A stretch of 64,000 nt of DNA from Nocardia aurea (GTDB lineage: Bacteria > Actinomycetota > Actinomycetes > Mycobacteriales > Mycobacteriaceae): assembly GCF_003123685.1 (NCBI RefSeq), contig NZ_QCYJ01000130.1, positions 434,001 to 498,000 of the forward strand, read 5' to 3'. Shown here piece by piece: positions 51,821 to 60,834 of this stretch. Position numbers and translations under genes: made by a program. The stretch's first letter is position 1, and the number at the start of each line of letters is the position of its first letter. The notes beneath the pieces are model-generated. The model was not told the origin of the DNA. It saw nothing but the letters and a program-made list of their open reading frames with translations, and made no database searches.

Positions 51821-52537
51821 TCACTGCTGACCGGCGACGATCGAGGCGAGCACCGCGACCAGATCGGCTTCGATGGCTTCCTTGTCCAGGCCGAGACCGG
51901 TGAGCAGACCGGATCCGTTCTCCTGTTCCAGCAGGGCGAGCAGCATATGTTCGGTGCCGATGTAGTTGTGGCCGAGGCGAAGTGCCTCGCGGAAGGTCAG
52001 TTCGAGCACCTTCCTGGCCTCGGCGTCGTACGGCACCATCGGGGGCACCTCGCCTTCGGGTGTCGGCAGCGCCGCGGTCGCGGCGGCGCTGACCGTGTCG
52101 AGTGTGACGCCGCGCGACAGGATCGCCTTGGCCGCCAGCGCGTCGGGTTCGGTCAGCAGGCCGAGTACCAGGTGCGCGGGCGCGATCTGCGAATTACCCG
52201 CCTCGCGCGCGATCTCCTGGGACGCGACGACGACCTGGCGGGCGCGCTGGGTGAATTTGGCGAAACCGGCGTTGGGGTCCATGGCGGCGGCGTCACCGGG
52301 CGCTTTGGGGACGAAACGCTTCTGCGCCGCCTGTTTGGTGACGCCCATGCTCACGCCGATATCGGTCCAGGACGCGCCGGAACGCCTGGCCTGGTCGACG
52401 AAATGGCCGATGAGGTGGTCGGCGAGTTCGCCGAGGTGGTTCCCGGCCACCACGGCGTCGGAGAGTTGGTCGAGCACATTGTCGGGACGGGCCTTCTTGA
52501 TGCCGTTGATCAGGTCATCGAGCCGAAAAGAGGTCAT
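51821..52537 (-). CDS. Clp N-terminal domain protein with HTH
   Basis: 238 residues. The first ~75 residues hold a putative HTH with ASWTDIGVSMGVTKQAAQKRF near residue 55. Two Clp R/N repeats follow: FTQRARQVVVASQEIAREAGNSQIAPAHLVLGLL and ARKVLELTFREALRLGHNYIGTEHMLLALLEQENGSGLLTGLG. Such Clp-N-only proteins act as adaptors or stress regulators, not as ATPases. The start codon region lies next to an array of palindromes (52541-52595), pointing to autoregulation through its HTH. Confidence 0.78.
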   Translation of the reverse strand: MTSFRLDDLINGIKKARPDNVLDQLSDAVVAGNHLGELADHLIGHFVDQARRSGASWTDIGVSMGVTKQAAQKRFVPKAPGDAAAMDPNAGFAKFTQRARQVVVASQEIAREAGNSQIAPAHLVLGLLTEPDALAAKAILSRGVTLDTVSAAATAALPTPEGEVPPMVPYDAEARKVLELTFREALRLGHNYIGTEHMLLALLEQENGSGLLTGLGLDKEAIEADLVAVLASIVAGQQ

Positions 52538-52540
52538 GCG

Positions 52541-52595
52541 TCAACCATAGGTTGACGATCGGCCATCGTCAACACTTGGTTGACGATGGCCGATC
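52541..52595. promoter_or_regulatory. Operator array upstream of the Clp-N/HTH gene
   Basis: TCAACC-ATA-GGTTGA (52541-52555), then a 17-bp perfect inverted repeat (arms 52557-52573 and 52579-52595) around ACTTG. Both have the core GTCAAC/GTTGAC. They lie within 60 bp of the Clp-N gene start (52537) and reach to 20 bp from the end of the oxidoreductase gene. Confidence 0.7.
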
Positions 52596-52614
52596 GGAGT
52601 GTGCCCCCCGCGAT

Positions 52615-53727
52615 TCAGGGTTTGGCCGCCCACCCCGCGCCACGGACGATGCGTTCCTTCACCCACGCGCCGGTACGCCCGGTGAGCACCGTCCGTGCCG
52701 GAGTGTCGTCGGCCTTCAGGAACTGGATCAGGCCGTCGCCTCGCCCCAGGCTCAGGCATTGCGCGACGTACCTGAAGTGGAATTCGCGCGGTTCCCGACC
52801 GCGCAGACGGGTGGCGATGGCATCGGCGGTGTACTTGCCGGTGGGCAAAGCGGTGGCGCAGGCCATCCGCAATTCCCGGTCGCCCGGACCCGCGACGACG
52901 GCGCTGTCACCGGCCGCGTAGATATTCGGGTGCGACAGCGAACGCAGCGTCGCGTCGGTGCGCACCCGGCCGTGCCCGTCGACGGCCAGACCCGCGGCGC
53001 GCGCCAGGTCGGGAACACCGAAACCCGTTGTCCAGATGGTTGTCTCGGCATCGACAATCGTGCCGTCGACCAACCGGACCCCGGTCGCGAGCACCTCGGC
53101 GACCTTCGCTCCGGACATGATCTCGACCCCGAGGCGTTCCAGAGCCCCGCGCACGTACCGCCGCGCCCGCTCCGACATCCACCCCGCCGGTTCCTCCGAA
53201 CTCAACAGCAGCACTCGCGAATCCGGTTGCGATTCGGCGAGTTCGGCGGCAAGCTCGATACCCGTCGCGCCGCCGCCGACCACAGCGACCCTGCCACGCC
53301 CCACCGTCAGCGCGGCGGCGTCCTCCGGAGTCGCCACCGACAGCGCGTATTCCGCCGCACCGGGCACACCGGTGTCGCGCCTGCTGCCGAGCGCGTACAC
53401 GAGGGTGTCGTATTCCAGCGCCGCGGGATGCGCGGGCGCGTCCGACTCGGCCACGTCGTCGAGCAGCACCAGCCCGCCGACCACGTCGATATCCCGCACG
53501 CGCGCCCGGACGAAGTGGACCTTCTTGCGTTCGAGCGCCTCCCGGATATCCCAGCGCGGAATCTCCTGCCCGGCGGCCCGCTGGTGCAGGCGCACGCGCT
53601 CCACGAAATCCGCGCGGGCGTCCACGACGGTGATCCGCGCGCCGCGCGCTCTGCTCGCCAGACGGCCCGCCGCCGCGAGTCCCGCGTATCCGGCGCCGAG
53701 GACGACGATCCGATGTTCTCCGGTCAT
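52615..53727 (-). CDS. FAD-dependent NAD(P)H oxidoreductase (NDH-2 like)
   Basis: 370 residues. FAD-binding VVLGAGYAGLAAAGRL at the start, NAD-binding VAVVGGGATGIELAAEL near residue 150, and the FAD-contacting NIYAAGDSAVVAG near residue 275. No redox-active cysteine pair; the protein fits the NDH-2/AIF-like group. It lies directly after an ECF41 sigma factor gene; ECF41 family sigma factors are usually paired with a flavin/COE-type partner under their own control, so this is the likely target. Confidence 0.85.
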   Translation of the reverse strand: MTGEHRIVVLGAGYAGLAAAGRLASRARGARITVVDARADFVERVRLHQRAAGQEIPRWDIREALERKKVHFVRARVRDIDVVGGLVLLDDVAESDAPAHPAALEYDTLVYALGSRRDTGVPGAAEYALSVATPEDAAALTVGRGRVAVVGGGATGIELAAELAESQPDSRVLLLSSEEPAGWMSERARRYVRGALERLGVEIMSGAKVAEVLATGVRLVDGTIVDAETTIWTTGFGVPDLARAAGLAVDGHGRVRTDATLRSLSHPNIYAAGDSAVVAGPGDRELRMACATALPTGKYTADAIATRLRGREPREFHFRYVAQCLSLGRGDGLIQFLKADDTPARTVLTGRTGAWVKERIVRGAGWAAKP

Positions 53728-53761
53728 GATGTGGTTCCTTCCGATCAGCCGATACCACTCA

Positions 53762-53788
53762 GACCGGATAGGGCCTCGATCCCTGACA
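53762..53788 (-). promoter_or_regulatory. Possible ECF41-type promoter of the FAD oxidoreductase gene
   Basis: On the minus strand, TGTCAGG, sixteen bases and GGTC occur between the sigma factor stop and the oxidoreductase start. This resembles the TGTCACA-N16-CGTC element used by ECF41 factors, but both hexamers deviate, so the site is tentative. Confidence 0.35.
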
Positions 53789-53818
53789 GGTCGAGAACAT
53801 GACCCGCGTCACATACCG

Positions 53819-54799
53819 TCAGAGGTCGCCGATATCGCCGGAACCGCGATCATCGGATGCGCCGACCCGTGACAGGTAGGCCAGCTTCGCCGGATTGACG
53901 ATGAGGCGCAGCGCGGTGACACGGTCGGATTCGGTGTCGAACCCGACCACGACCAGGGCATTTCCCTCTGATCGCACGACCAGCGCGGTCGCGCCGTTGA
54001 TCTCCTCCAGCGAGACCAGCATCCCCGGAACCTCCCAGCGCAAGAGTCCGGCCAGGTAGCGCGCGACATGGTTCGCGCCGACCACGGGCCGCCGCGCCGC
54101 GTTGACCACGCCGCCGCCGTCCGCCGTCGCGACCACGTCGGCGGCGAGCATGCGCTCGAGTCCCTCGATATCGCCGTTGCGCGCCGCCTTCAGGAACCGC
54201 TCTATCAGGGCGACGGACTGGTTGGCGGAAATGTCGAACCGGGTTCGCTCGGCGCGGACCCGCTGACCGGCCCGGCGGAAGATCTGCTGGGAATTGGCCT
54301 CGGTGACACCGAGCATGTCGGCGATCTCGCGGTGCGCGTACCCGAAAGCCTCGCGCAGCACGAACACCGCGCGTTCGACGGGACTCAGACGCTCCAGCAC
54401 AGTGAGCAGCGCGAGCGAAACCTGTTCGCGCTCTTCGACCGTCTCCAGTGGACCGAGTTCACCGCGCGCGGTCGGCACCGGTTCGGGCAGCCACGGGCCG
54501 ATGTAGGCCTCACGCCGTGCCCGCGCCGAAACCAGCCAGGTGCGACACAGATTCACCACGGCGGTGGTGAGCCACGCCTCGGCGGACCGAATGACGCTGC
54601 GGTCGGTGCCATCCCAGCGCAGGTAGGTCTCCTGAACGGCGTCCTCGGCCTCGCTCGCCGAGCCGAGCATCCGGTAGGCCAACGCGAACAGCCGAGGGCG
54701 ATGCACCTGGAATTGGCGCAGTCCTTCGGGTTCCACCGTCATTTCCTCCGCCGTCATTCCTCTGGGCTCGCCCAACGGATGCGACAGTACCTCCGGCAC
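53819..54799 (-). CDS. ECF sigma factor (ECF41 family, SigJ-like) with SnoaL-type C-domain
   Basis: 326 residues. Sigma region 2 is FALAYRMLGSASEAEDAVQETYLRW, region 4 LSPVERAVFVLREAFGYAHREIADMLGVTEANSQQIFRRA. The linker has the ECF41 mark IGPWLPEPV. The C-terminal SnoaL-like domain carries DGGG near residue 230 (as DGGGVVNAARRPVVG) and NPAKLAY near the end; canonical members have DGGGK and NPDKL, so both are slightly changed. The C-domain controls activity without a separate anti-sigma factor. Probably directs transcription of the downstream oxidoreductase. Confidence 0.9.
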   Translation of the reverse strand: MPEVLSHPLGEPRGMTAEEMTVEPEGLRQFQVHRPRLFALAYRMLGSASEAEDAVQETYLRWDGTDRSVIRSAEAWLTTAVVNLCRTWLVSARARREAYIGPWLPEPVPTARGELGPLETVEEREQVSLALLTVLERLSPVERAVFVLREAFGYAHREIADMLGVTEANSQQIFRRAGQRVRAERTRFDISANQSVALIERFLKAARNGDIEGLERMLAADVVATADGGGVVNAARRPVVGANHVARYLAGLLRWEVPGMLVSLEEINGATALVVRSEGNALVVVGFDTESDRVTALRLIVNPAKLAYLSRVGASDDRGSGDIGDL

Positions 54800-54864
54800 G
54801 CGCCGCCTCCGTACTCGACAACGTCGCGGACGGGGGCGTCGCCGTTACAGCGGCGGAACGGAAC

Positions 54865-55803
54865 TCAGCGCGTGACGTCGTCCGCCGTCGGCTTCTTCGC
54901 ACCCGGCCTACGCAGCCGCAACCTGCCCGAACCCCGGATCGCCGCACCCCGGATCGCCGGTCGGCGAATGGCGGGACGCGGGATCGCGGGCAGACGACGT
55001 TGAGCGCGACGTTGGGCCCGCCGCTCGGACGGTTTGTGCTGCCAGGTCTCCGGACGGGCCGCCACCCAGCGCTGCGAATGCCACGCGAAGGGGATGTGGG
55101 CCAGATACAGCACGACCAGCATCAGCAGCAGCACAATCGGATACGTCACCAGCAGGGCCGCGGCCACGGCGACCAGAACCAGCAGTCCGGCCGCCGCCTG
55201 CGGGGCCACCGACACCGATTTCATCGCCAGCGTCGGCACGGTGCTGACCGCAAGCGCCGCGGCGAACACCGTCCAGGCCGATACCGCGTAGAAGCCGACC
55301 CACCAGCCGTCGTCGAATTGGACGAGCAGCGCGATCGGCACCAGCGCGATCAGCGCCGCCGCCGGAGCGGGCACGCCGACGAAATACTCGCGCGACCATT
55401 CCGGACGGGTGTCGTCGTCGAGCAGGGTGTTGAACCTGGCCAGGCGCAGCACGATGCTCACCGCGAACAGCAGCGCGATGATCCAGCCCGCGCTGTTCTC
55501 CTGCAACAGCGCGATGTAGAGCACGAGCGCGGGCCCGACACCGAAGGAGATGGCGTCGGACAGGGAGTCCAGTTCGGCGCCCATCTTGGTGGTCGCGTCG
55601 AGCATGCGGGCGAGCCTGCCGTCGAGCGTGTCGAGCACCGCGGCGGCCCCGACCATCGCCAGCGCGATGTCGAGTTTGCCGTCCAGCGCGAATTTCACCG
55701 CGGAAAGCCCTGCGGCGAGAGCGAGGACGGTCACGACGCTGGGGAGCAGCCGGATACTCCGGCGTCTGCGCTGGGGTGGGGTGGGCAGAGCCGCCTCCAT
55801 CAT
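54865..55803 (-). CDS. pssA: CDP-diacylglycerol-serine O-phosphatidyltransferase
   Basis: 312 residues with several membrane helices. The CDP-alcohol phosphotransferase motif D-G-x2-A-R-x8-G-x3-D-x3-D is intact in DTLDGRLARMLDATTKMGAELDSLSD near residue 60-80. Makes phosphatidylserine. Overlaps psd by four bases (ATGA), the standard order. The C-tail after ~residue 255 is a basic Arg/Ala/Pro repeat (RPAIRRPAIRGAAIRG) longer than usual, apparently from a degenerate tandem repeat. Confidence 0.94.
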   Translation of the reverse strand: MMEAALPTPPQRRRRSIRLLPSVVTVLALAAGLSAVKFALDGKLDIALAMVGAAAVLDTLDGRLARMLDATTKMGAELDSLSDAISFGVGPALVLYIALLQENSAGWIIALLFAVSIVLRLARFNTLLDDDTRPEWSREYFVGVPAPAAALIALVPIALLVQFDDGWWVGFYAVSAWTVFAAALAVSTVPTLAMKSVSVAPQAAAGLLVLVAVAAALLVTYPIVLLLMLVVLYLAHIPFAWHSQRWVAARPETWQHKPSERRAQRRAQRRLPAIPRPAIRRPAIRGAAIRGSGRLRLRRPGAKKPTADDVTR

Positions 55804-56540
55804 GAGTCGGTGGCTGATGAACCGACCGCGGGCAGCACGGCGAGTACCGTCTCCGCCCCGATCGTGCGCTGGCCCGGTTGGACCAGTAGTTCGGTACCGA
55901 TCGGGAAATACGTGTCGACGCGCGAACCGAAACGGATCAGACCGTAGGTGTCACCGATGGTGAGCACATCGTCGACGCGCGCGTCGCAGACGATGCGGCG
56001 GGCGAGCAGACCGGCGATCTGCACGACGACGACGGTCTGGCCCGCCGGAGTCTCCAGCACCATCGAATTGCGCTCGTTGACCGAGCTCGCCTCGGGCAGG
56101 TCGGCGGAACGGAACTGGCCCGGCTCGTGGATCACGGTGCGCACGGTTCCGGAGACGGGCGTGCGCTGCACGTGCACGTCCAGGACCGACAGGAAAATGC
56201 TGACGCGCGGCAACGGCTGATCGCCGAGACCGAGTTCGGCGGGCGGCGCGGCGGTGTCGACCAGCGCGATCTCACCGTCGGCCGGAGCGACGACGACGCC
56301 CGCCCGGTTCGGCGGCACCCGGTTCGGATGACGGAAGAAGGTCGCGCACGCGGCGGCGGCGATCAGACCCGTCCTGCGGACCCACTTACGCTTGCCGCCG
56401 ACCACCGCCAGGGCGAGGGGCGCGGCGACGAACGGTAGCCCGGCGGGGTGCAGCGGGGGAATCGCGGCCCGAACCAGATCGACCACATGGCCGACTCCGG
56501 TGGTTTCGGGCGTGCCGGGCGGGGTGGGGCGGCGTGCCAC
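55800..56540 (-). CDS. psd: Phosphatidylserine decarboxylase (PSD-A short form)
   Basis: 246 residues from a GTG at 56540. Family segments: HPNRVPPNRAGVVVAPADGEI, FLSVLDVHVQRTPVSGTV (metal/substrate His), and RFGSRVDTYFP, the self-cleavage F-G-S site which yields the pyruvoyl group. Makes phosphatidylethanolamine together with PssA. Upstream of pssA in the same operon, corresponding to Rv0437c-Rv0436c. Confidence 0.93.
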   Translation of the reverse strand: MARRPTPPGTPETTGVGHVVDLVRAAIPPLHPAGLPFVAAPLALAVVGGKRKWVRRTGLIAAAACATFFRHPNRVPPNRAGVVVAPADGEIALVDTAAPPAELGLGDQPLPRVSIFLSVLDVHVQRTPVSGTVRTVIHEPGQFRSADLPEASSVNERNSMVLETPAGQTVVVVQIAGLLARRIVCDARVDDVLTIGDTYGLIRFGSRVDTYFPIGTELLVQPGQRTIGAETVLAVLPAVGSSATDS

Positions 56541-56644
56541 AGGCTCCTCTTTCGTGCGGGGTGCAGAACGTTTCGCGCCACTCCACGATAGGTCGGGCGC
56601 AAGCGTTCACACCTTACGCCGAAGGAGCCGGTGACATGTGCCGG

Positions 56645-56914
56645 TCAGTGGACCTTCCGCCCCATGAACAGTTTCACCAGGTACAGCAGGATCACCGCCC
56701 CCGCGAGGCAGGTGAAGAAGCTGAAGAACCAACCCGCGCTCTCCACGTCGACGCCGAACAGCGCCAGCACCAGACCACCCAGCAAACCGCCGATGACGCC
56801 GACGACGATATTGAGGACGATGCCCTGTTGCGCGTCCGTCTTCATGATCTTGCTGGCGATCCAACCGGCCAGTCCGCCGATGATGATCCAGCCGATAATC
56901 CCGAGACCGAGCAT
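56645..56914 (-). CDS. GlsB/YeaQ/YmgE-family small membrane protein
   Basis: 89 residues with three membrane helices: GLGIIGWIIIGGLAGWIASKIMK (start, with the GLAGW-x-A family motif), GIVLNIVVGVIGGLLGGLVLALFG, and WFFSFFTCLAGAVILLYLVKLF. A stress-linked membrane family of unknown biochemical role. Single gene between psd and fabH. Confidence 0.87.
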   Translation of the reverse strand: MLGLGIIGWIIIGGLAGWIASKIMKTDAQQGIVLNIVVGVIGGLLGGLVLALFGVDVESAGWFFSFFTCLAGAVILLYLVKLFMGRKVH

Positions 56915-57171
56915 GGTGACCTCGCATCACTAGTTGGGAGCACCCCGATGAGCTATTGATCAGCTATCGATCAGCTCTTCGAGGGTATACCCGGCCGGTT
57001 GTGAGAATACGCACTTCGGAAACCGCGACCCCGGTCTAATATGAGGGGGCCTCATGTCTGCGGCGGTACAGGCGGACAGGGCCCACCGATTCAGGGCCGA
57101 TCGGTGCGGAGAGTTCGGATGCTTCGGGAAACCACCCGGCGGCAGCGCCCCAGGTACATAGGAGACGCACC

Positions 57172-58200
57172 ATGGCTGCTCGAATCGCCCAGACCACGGG
57201 GGCAGAGCACACCGCGATCCTCGGGCTCGGCGTATATCGCCCGGTCCGAGTTGTCACCAACGACGAGGTGGCAGGTCCGATCAACTCCAGCGACGAGTGG
57301 ATCAGGACCAGGTCGGGTATCAAGACGCGCCGGTTCGCCTCGGACGACGAGACGATCCACACCATGAGCGTCGCCGCCGCGCGCGGGGCGATCGAATCGG
57401 CCGGGGTCGACGTCGACCAGGTCGACTGTGTCATCGTCGCGACGTCGACCCACCTCCAGCTCACCCCCGCCGCCGGGCCCCGGATCGCGACCGAACTGGG
57501 GATGAACGGCGCGGCGGCCTTCGACATCATGGCCGGCTGCGCGGGCTTCTGCCACGGCCTCGCCCTCGCGTCGGATCTGGTCAGGGCGGGCACGTCGAAG
57601 AACGTGCTCGTCATCGGGGTGGAGAAATTGACCGATACCGTCAATCCGGCGGATCGCTCCACCGCTTTCCTCTTCGCCGACGGCGCGGGCGCGGTCATCG
57701 TCGGGCCGTCCGAGGAACCGGGGATCGGGCCGACCGTCTGGGGTTCGGACGGCACCCAACACCACGCGATCCGCCAGGACAAGAACTGGATCGAGTTCTT
57801 CCGCGAGATCGACGAGAAGGGCCTCGACGCCGTCCGCCCCTACCTCGCGATGGAGGGCACCGCGGTATTCCGCTGGGCGGCCCATTCGCTGGAGAAGGTG
57901 TGCCGCGACGCCATCGATCGAGCCGGGCTGTCCACCGACGATCTCGACGCCATGATCCCGCACCAGGCCAACGGCCGGATCATCGACATCATGGCGCGGG
58001 TGCTCAAACTGCCGGAGAACTGCGTGCTCGCCGACGATATCGAGGAGACCGGCAACACTTCGGCCGCCTCGATTCCGCTGGCCATGGAGGCGCTGTTGCG
58101 CCAGGGGCGCTCCAAGCCCGGCGATACCGCGCTGCTGATCGCGTTCGGCGCGGGCCTTTCCTACGCGGCGCAGGTCGTCACGCTGCCCGACTGGCGGTAG
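57172..58200 (+). CDS. fabH: 3-oxoacyl-ACP synthase III (FabH-like)
   Basis: 342 residues. Catalytic triad: Cys in FDIMAGCAGFCHGL (residue ~122), His in AMIPHQANGRIID (~265) and Asn in EETGNTSAASIPLAM (~295). NDEVAGPINSSDEWIRTRSGIKTRRFA at the start is the normal FabH pattern. Starts fatty-acid elongation by condensing an acyl-CoA with malonyl-ACP. Corresponds to FabH of mycolic-acid bacteria (Rv0533c); transcribed alone. The AGGAG ribosome site lies at 57160-57164. Confidence 0.93.
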   Translation: MAARIAQTTGAEHTAILGLGVYRPVRVVTNDEVAGPINSSDEWIRTRSGIKTRRFASDDETIHTMSVAAARGAIESAGVDVDQVDCVIVATSTHLQLTPAAGPRIATELGMNGAAAFDIMAGCAGFCHGLALASDLVRAGTSKNVLVIGVEKLTDTVNPADRSTAFLFADGAGAVIVGPSEEPGIGPTVWGSDGTQHHAIRQDKNWIEFFREIDEKGLDAVRPYLAMEGTAVFRWAAHSLEKVCRDAIDRAGLSTDDLDAMIPHQANGRIIDIMARVLKLPENCVLADDIEETGNTSAASIPLAMEALLRQGRSKPGDTALLIAFGAGLSYAAQVVTLPDWR

Positions 58201-58231
58201 CCGCCGATCCGGCCGACGGGCGGGTGATTTC

Positions 58232-58687
58232 TCACCCGCCCGTTTCGATCGCCGTCTTGATCCGGCCGAGGGTCTCGTTCATCCCGGCGACCAATTTCGC
58301 CTCGAACGCCGCCTCGCCGCCGAGCACGGCGTCGACCATCTTGCGCACCGGCCAGGAGACCCCCTGCGGGATATCGCGACGCTGGGTCACCCTGGTGCCC
58401 GTCTCGGTCGGCTCCAGCGTGTAACTCCAGGTGGTGAAGTTCTCGTTCATCCGGAACGCGAAGGACCGGCCGGGTTCGTAGCGCACGATGCGCGAGGTGG
58501 TGGGGTAGAACTTCTTGCCGTCGCGGTTCCAGTTCACCGTCCAGGTCCCCGCCTTCGGGGTGCCGATGGCGACCATGCGCACCGTGTGCGGACTGAACTC
58601 GGGCATCCGCTTCAGATCGGAAACGACCTCCCATACCTGTTCGGGTGGTGCGGCGATGTCGATGACGGCTTCGAGTGTGTTCGGCAA
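58232..58687 (-). CDS. SRPBCC-family protein
   Basis: 151 residues from a TTG at 58687 with AGGAGA upstream. Polyketide cyclase/START-like fold: TLEAVIDIAAPPEQVWEVVSDLKRMPEFSPHTVRM, then SFAFRMNENFTTWSYTLEPTETGTRVTQRRDI and a C-terminal helix (FEAKLVAGMNETLGRIKTAIE). Binds a small hydrophobic ligand in its pocket; role unknown. Convergent with fabH. Confidence 0.85.
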   Translation of the reverse strand: MPNTLEAVIDIAAPPEQVWEVVSDLKRMPEFSPHTVRMVAIGTPKAGTWTVNWNRDGKKFYPTTSRIVRYEPGRSFAFRMNENFTTWSYTLEPTETGTRVTQRRDIPQGVSWPVRKMVDAVLGGEAAFEAKLVAGMNETLGRIKTAIETGG

Positions 58688-58881
58688 CGGTGTCTCCTGG
58701 TCGTGCGCTCGCGGCGAATCGAACGGGGGTGGTGAACCTCATCGTGCCGGGTGGAAGACAGCCAGGTCACATTTCGGTCTTTTGGTTGGCCCCCGTTGTC
58801 GTGACGCGCGCACAATAGTTGATATACGAAGCATCAGACACAGCCACTCAACATTTCCGTCCAGCGTGAGGTGATCCGGCC

Positions 58882-59073
58882 GTGAAACTGCGCTCATTGC
58901 TCCACCGTCGGCAAGCGGACCAGGTTCCGCTGCTGCCCTCCCTCGATGTCGACCAAGCCGTATCCGGCGGCGGTTCGACGCCCCGGCGGGCGAAACGGCA
59001 GGCACGGGAGGAAGGCCTGGAGCGATTGCTGACTCCCGGCGAACTCGACCTGGTTCAGCGACACCGCGTGTGA
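58882..59073 (+). CDS. Possible 63-residue basic peptide
   Basis: GTG start at 58882 with GAGGTGA upstream; sequence MKLRSLLHRRQADQVPLLPSLDVDQAVSGGG followed by a basic part ending TPGELDLVQRHRV. No known domain. It lies 57 bp ahead of the REC/TrxR-like gene on the same strand and might be cotranscribed. Coding status is uncertain. Confidence 0.4.
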   Translation: MKLRSLLHRRQADQVPLLPSLDVDQAVSGGGSTPRRAKRQAREEGLERLLTPGELDLVQRHRV

Positions 59074-59130
59074 CCTCCCCGGTACAGGGGTCGGGGGCGC
59101 GGGCTCCGATCGGCGCCTGCGCGAGGCGAC

Positions 59131-60819
59131 GTGACACGACATAATTCTGTGGTGACCGCACCTGCCGCCGCCAAACCGGCCATTCTCAGCGTCGATGACG
59201 ATCCGGGCGTCTCCCGCGCCGTCGTGCGCGACCTCCGCCGCCGGTACGGGGCCGATTACCGGATCCTGCGCGCGGAATCGGGGCCCGACGCCCTCGACGC
59301 GCTGCGCGAGATGAAATTGCGCGGTCAAGCCGTCGCGGTGTTGATCGCCGACTATCGGATGCCGGGGATGGACGGCATCGAATTCCTGGAGCAGGCCATG
59401 GACCTGCACCCCTATGCCCGCCGCGTGCTGCTGACCGCCTACGCCGACACCAGCGCGGCCATCGACGCGATCAATGTCGTCGATCTCGACCACTACCTGC
59501 TCAAACCGTGGGATCCGCCGGAGGAGAAGCTGTATCCGGTGCTCGACGGACTGCTGGAGGCCTGGCGTTCCAGCGATCACAAACCGGTGACCGAGACCAA
59601 GGTGATCGGCAACCGCTGGTCGCCGCGCTCCTCCCAGGTGCGCGAATTCCTGGCCCGCAACCAGCTGCCCTACCGCTGGTACCTGGCCGAGGAACCCGAA
59701 GGCGCCCGACTACTCGACGCGGCGGGCGCCGACCCCGAACGATGTCCGGTGGTGATCACCTCGACCGGCACCGCCCTGATCCAGCCCACCGACAGCGAAC
59801 TGGCCGAGAGCGTCGGCCTCAACATCACTCCCACCGGCGATTTCTACGACCTGATCGTGGTCGGCGGCGGACCGGCCGGACTCGGCGCCGCGGTCTACGG
59901 CGCCTCAGAAGGACTGCGCACCGTTCTGGTCGAGCGCACCGCCACCGGCGGGCAGGCCGGACAGAGTTCACGCATCGAGAACTATCTCGGATTCCCCGAC
60001 GGCGTCTCCGGCTCCCAGCTCGCCGATCGCGCGCGCAGGCAGGCCGCGAAATTCGGCGCCGAGGTCATCACCACGCGCGAGGTGATCGGCCTGGAGGTCA
60101 ACGGGTCGGCGCGCACCGTGAATTTCGCCGACGGCGGACGGTTGTGCGGACACACCGTGATCATCGCGACCGGCGTCGACTACCGGCGTCATCCGGCGCC
60201 GGGGGTGGACGATTTCACCGGCCGCGGCGTCTACTACGGGTCGGCGATGACCGAGGCCGCCGAATGCGCCGATCACGACGTCTACATCGTCGGCGGGGCG
60301 AATTCGGCCGGGCAGGCCGCGGTGTTCCTGTCCCGCAACGCCCGCACCGTGCACCTGGTGGTCCGCGCCGATTCGCTGACCAAATCCATGTCGCACTATC
60401 TGATCGAACAGATCGCGCAGATCCCGAATATCGTCGTGCACACCGATACCGAGGTGACCGCCGCCGACGGCGCCGATCACCTCCAGCGGATCGTGCTGCG
60501 CAACCGGGTGACCGGCGCGGAGGAGAAGGCCGAGGCCGAGCGGCTGTTCCTGTTCATCGGGGCCGCGCCGCAGACCGAATGGCTCGACGGGATCGTCATC
60601 CGCGACGAGGCGGGCTACGTGCTGGCCGGTCCGGATCTGCTGGTCGACGGCGCGCGTCCGCGCGGCTGGGAATTGCCGAGGCCACCGCACCACTTGGAAA
60701 CAAGTGTCCCCGGCGTATTCGTCGCGGGCGACGTGCACGCCGACTCCGCCAAGCGGGTGGCCTCCGCGGTCGGCGAAGGAGCGATGGCCGTCATGCTCGT
60801 GCACAGGTATCTGGCGTAA
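59131..60819 (+). CDS. Response regulator receiver / glutaredoxin-like / thioredoxin reductase-like fusion
   Basis: 562 residues. Residues ~15-145: receiver domain, DDD acid pocket, phospho-Asp in LIADYRMPGMDG (~72), Lys in YLLKPWD (~128). Residues ~155-230: a glutaredoxin-like fold (VIGNRWSPRSSQVREFL), in which SPRS stands where CPxC is expected. Residues ~240-560: FAD/NADPH domain with GGGPAGLGAA, RTATGGQAGQSSRIENYLGFPDGV, NAD-binding IVGGANSAGQAAVFLS, and VPGVFVAGDVHADSAKRVA. The redox CxxC expected just before the NAD motif is absent (YYGSAMTEAAECADHD). First gene of a cassette with a histidine kinase 15 bp downstream. GTG 59149/59152 are alternative starts. Confidence 0.85.
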   Translation: MTRHNSVVTAPAAAKPAILSVDDDPGVSRAVVRDLRRRYGADYRILRAESGPDALDALREMKLRGQAVAVLIADYRMPGMDGIEFLEQAMDLHPYARRVLLTAYADTSAAIDAINVVDLDHYLLKPWDPPEEKLYPVLDGLLEAWRSSDHKPVTETKVIGNRWSPRSSQVREFLARNQLPYRWYLAEEPEGARLLDAAGADPERCPVVITSTGTALIQPTDSELAESVGLNITPTGDFYDLIVVGGGPAGLGAAVYGASEGLRTVLVERTATGGQAGQSSRIENYLGFPDGVSGSQLADRARRQAAKFGAEVITTREVIGLEVNGSARTVNFADGGRLCGHTVIIATGVDYRRHPAPGVDDFTGRGVYYGSAMTEAAECADHDVYIVGGANSAGQAAVFLSRNARTVHLVVRADSLTKSMSHYLIEQIAQIPNIVVHTDTEVTAADGADHLQRIVLRNRVTGAEEKAEAERLFLFIGAAPQTEWLDGIVIRDEAGYVLAGPDLLVDGARPRGWELPRPPHHLETSVPGVFVAGDVHADSAKRVASAVGEGAMAVMLVHRYLA

Positions 60820-60834
60820 TCGGAGGCGAGGACC

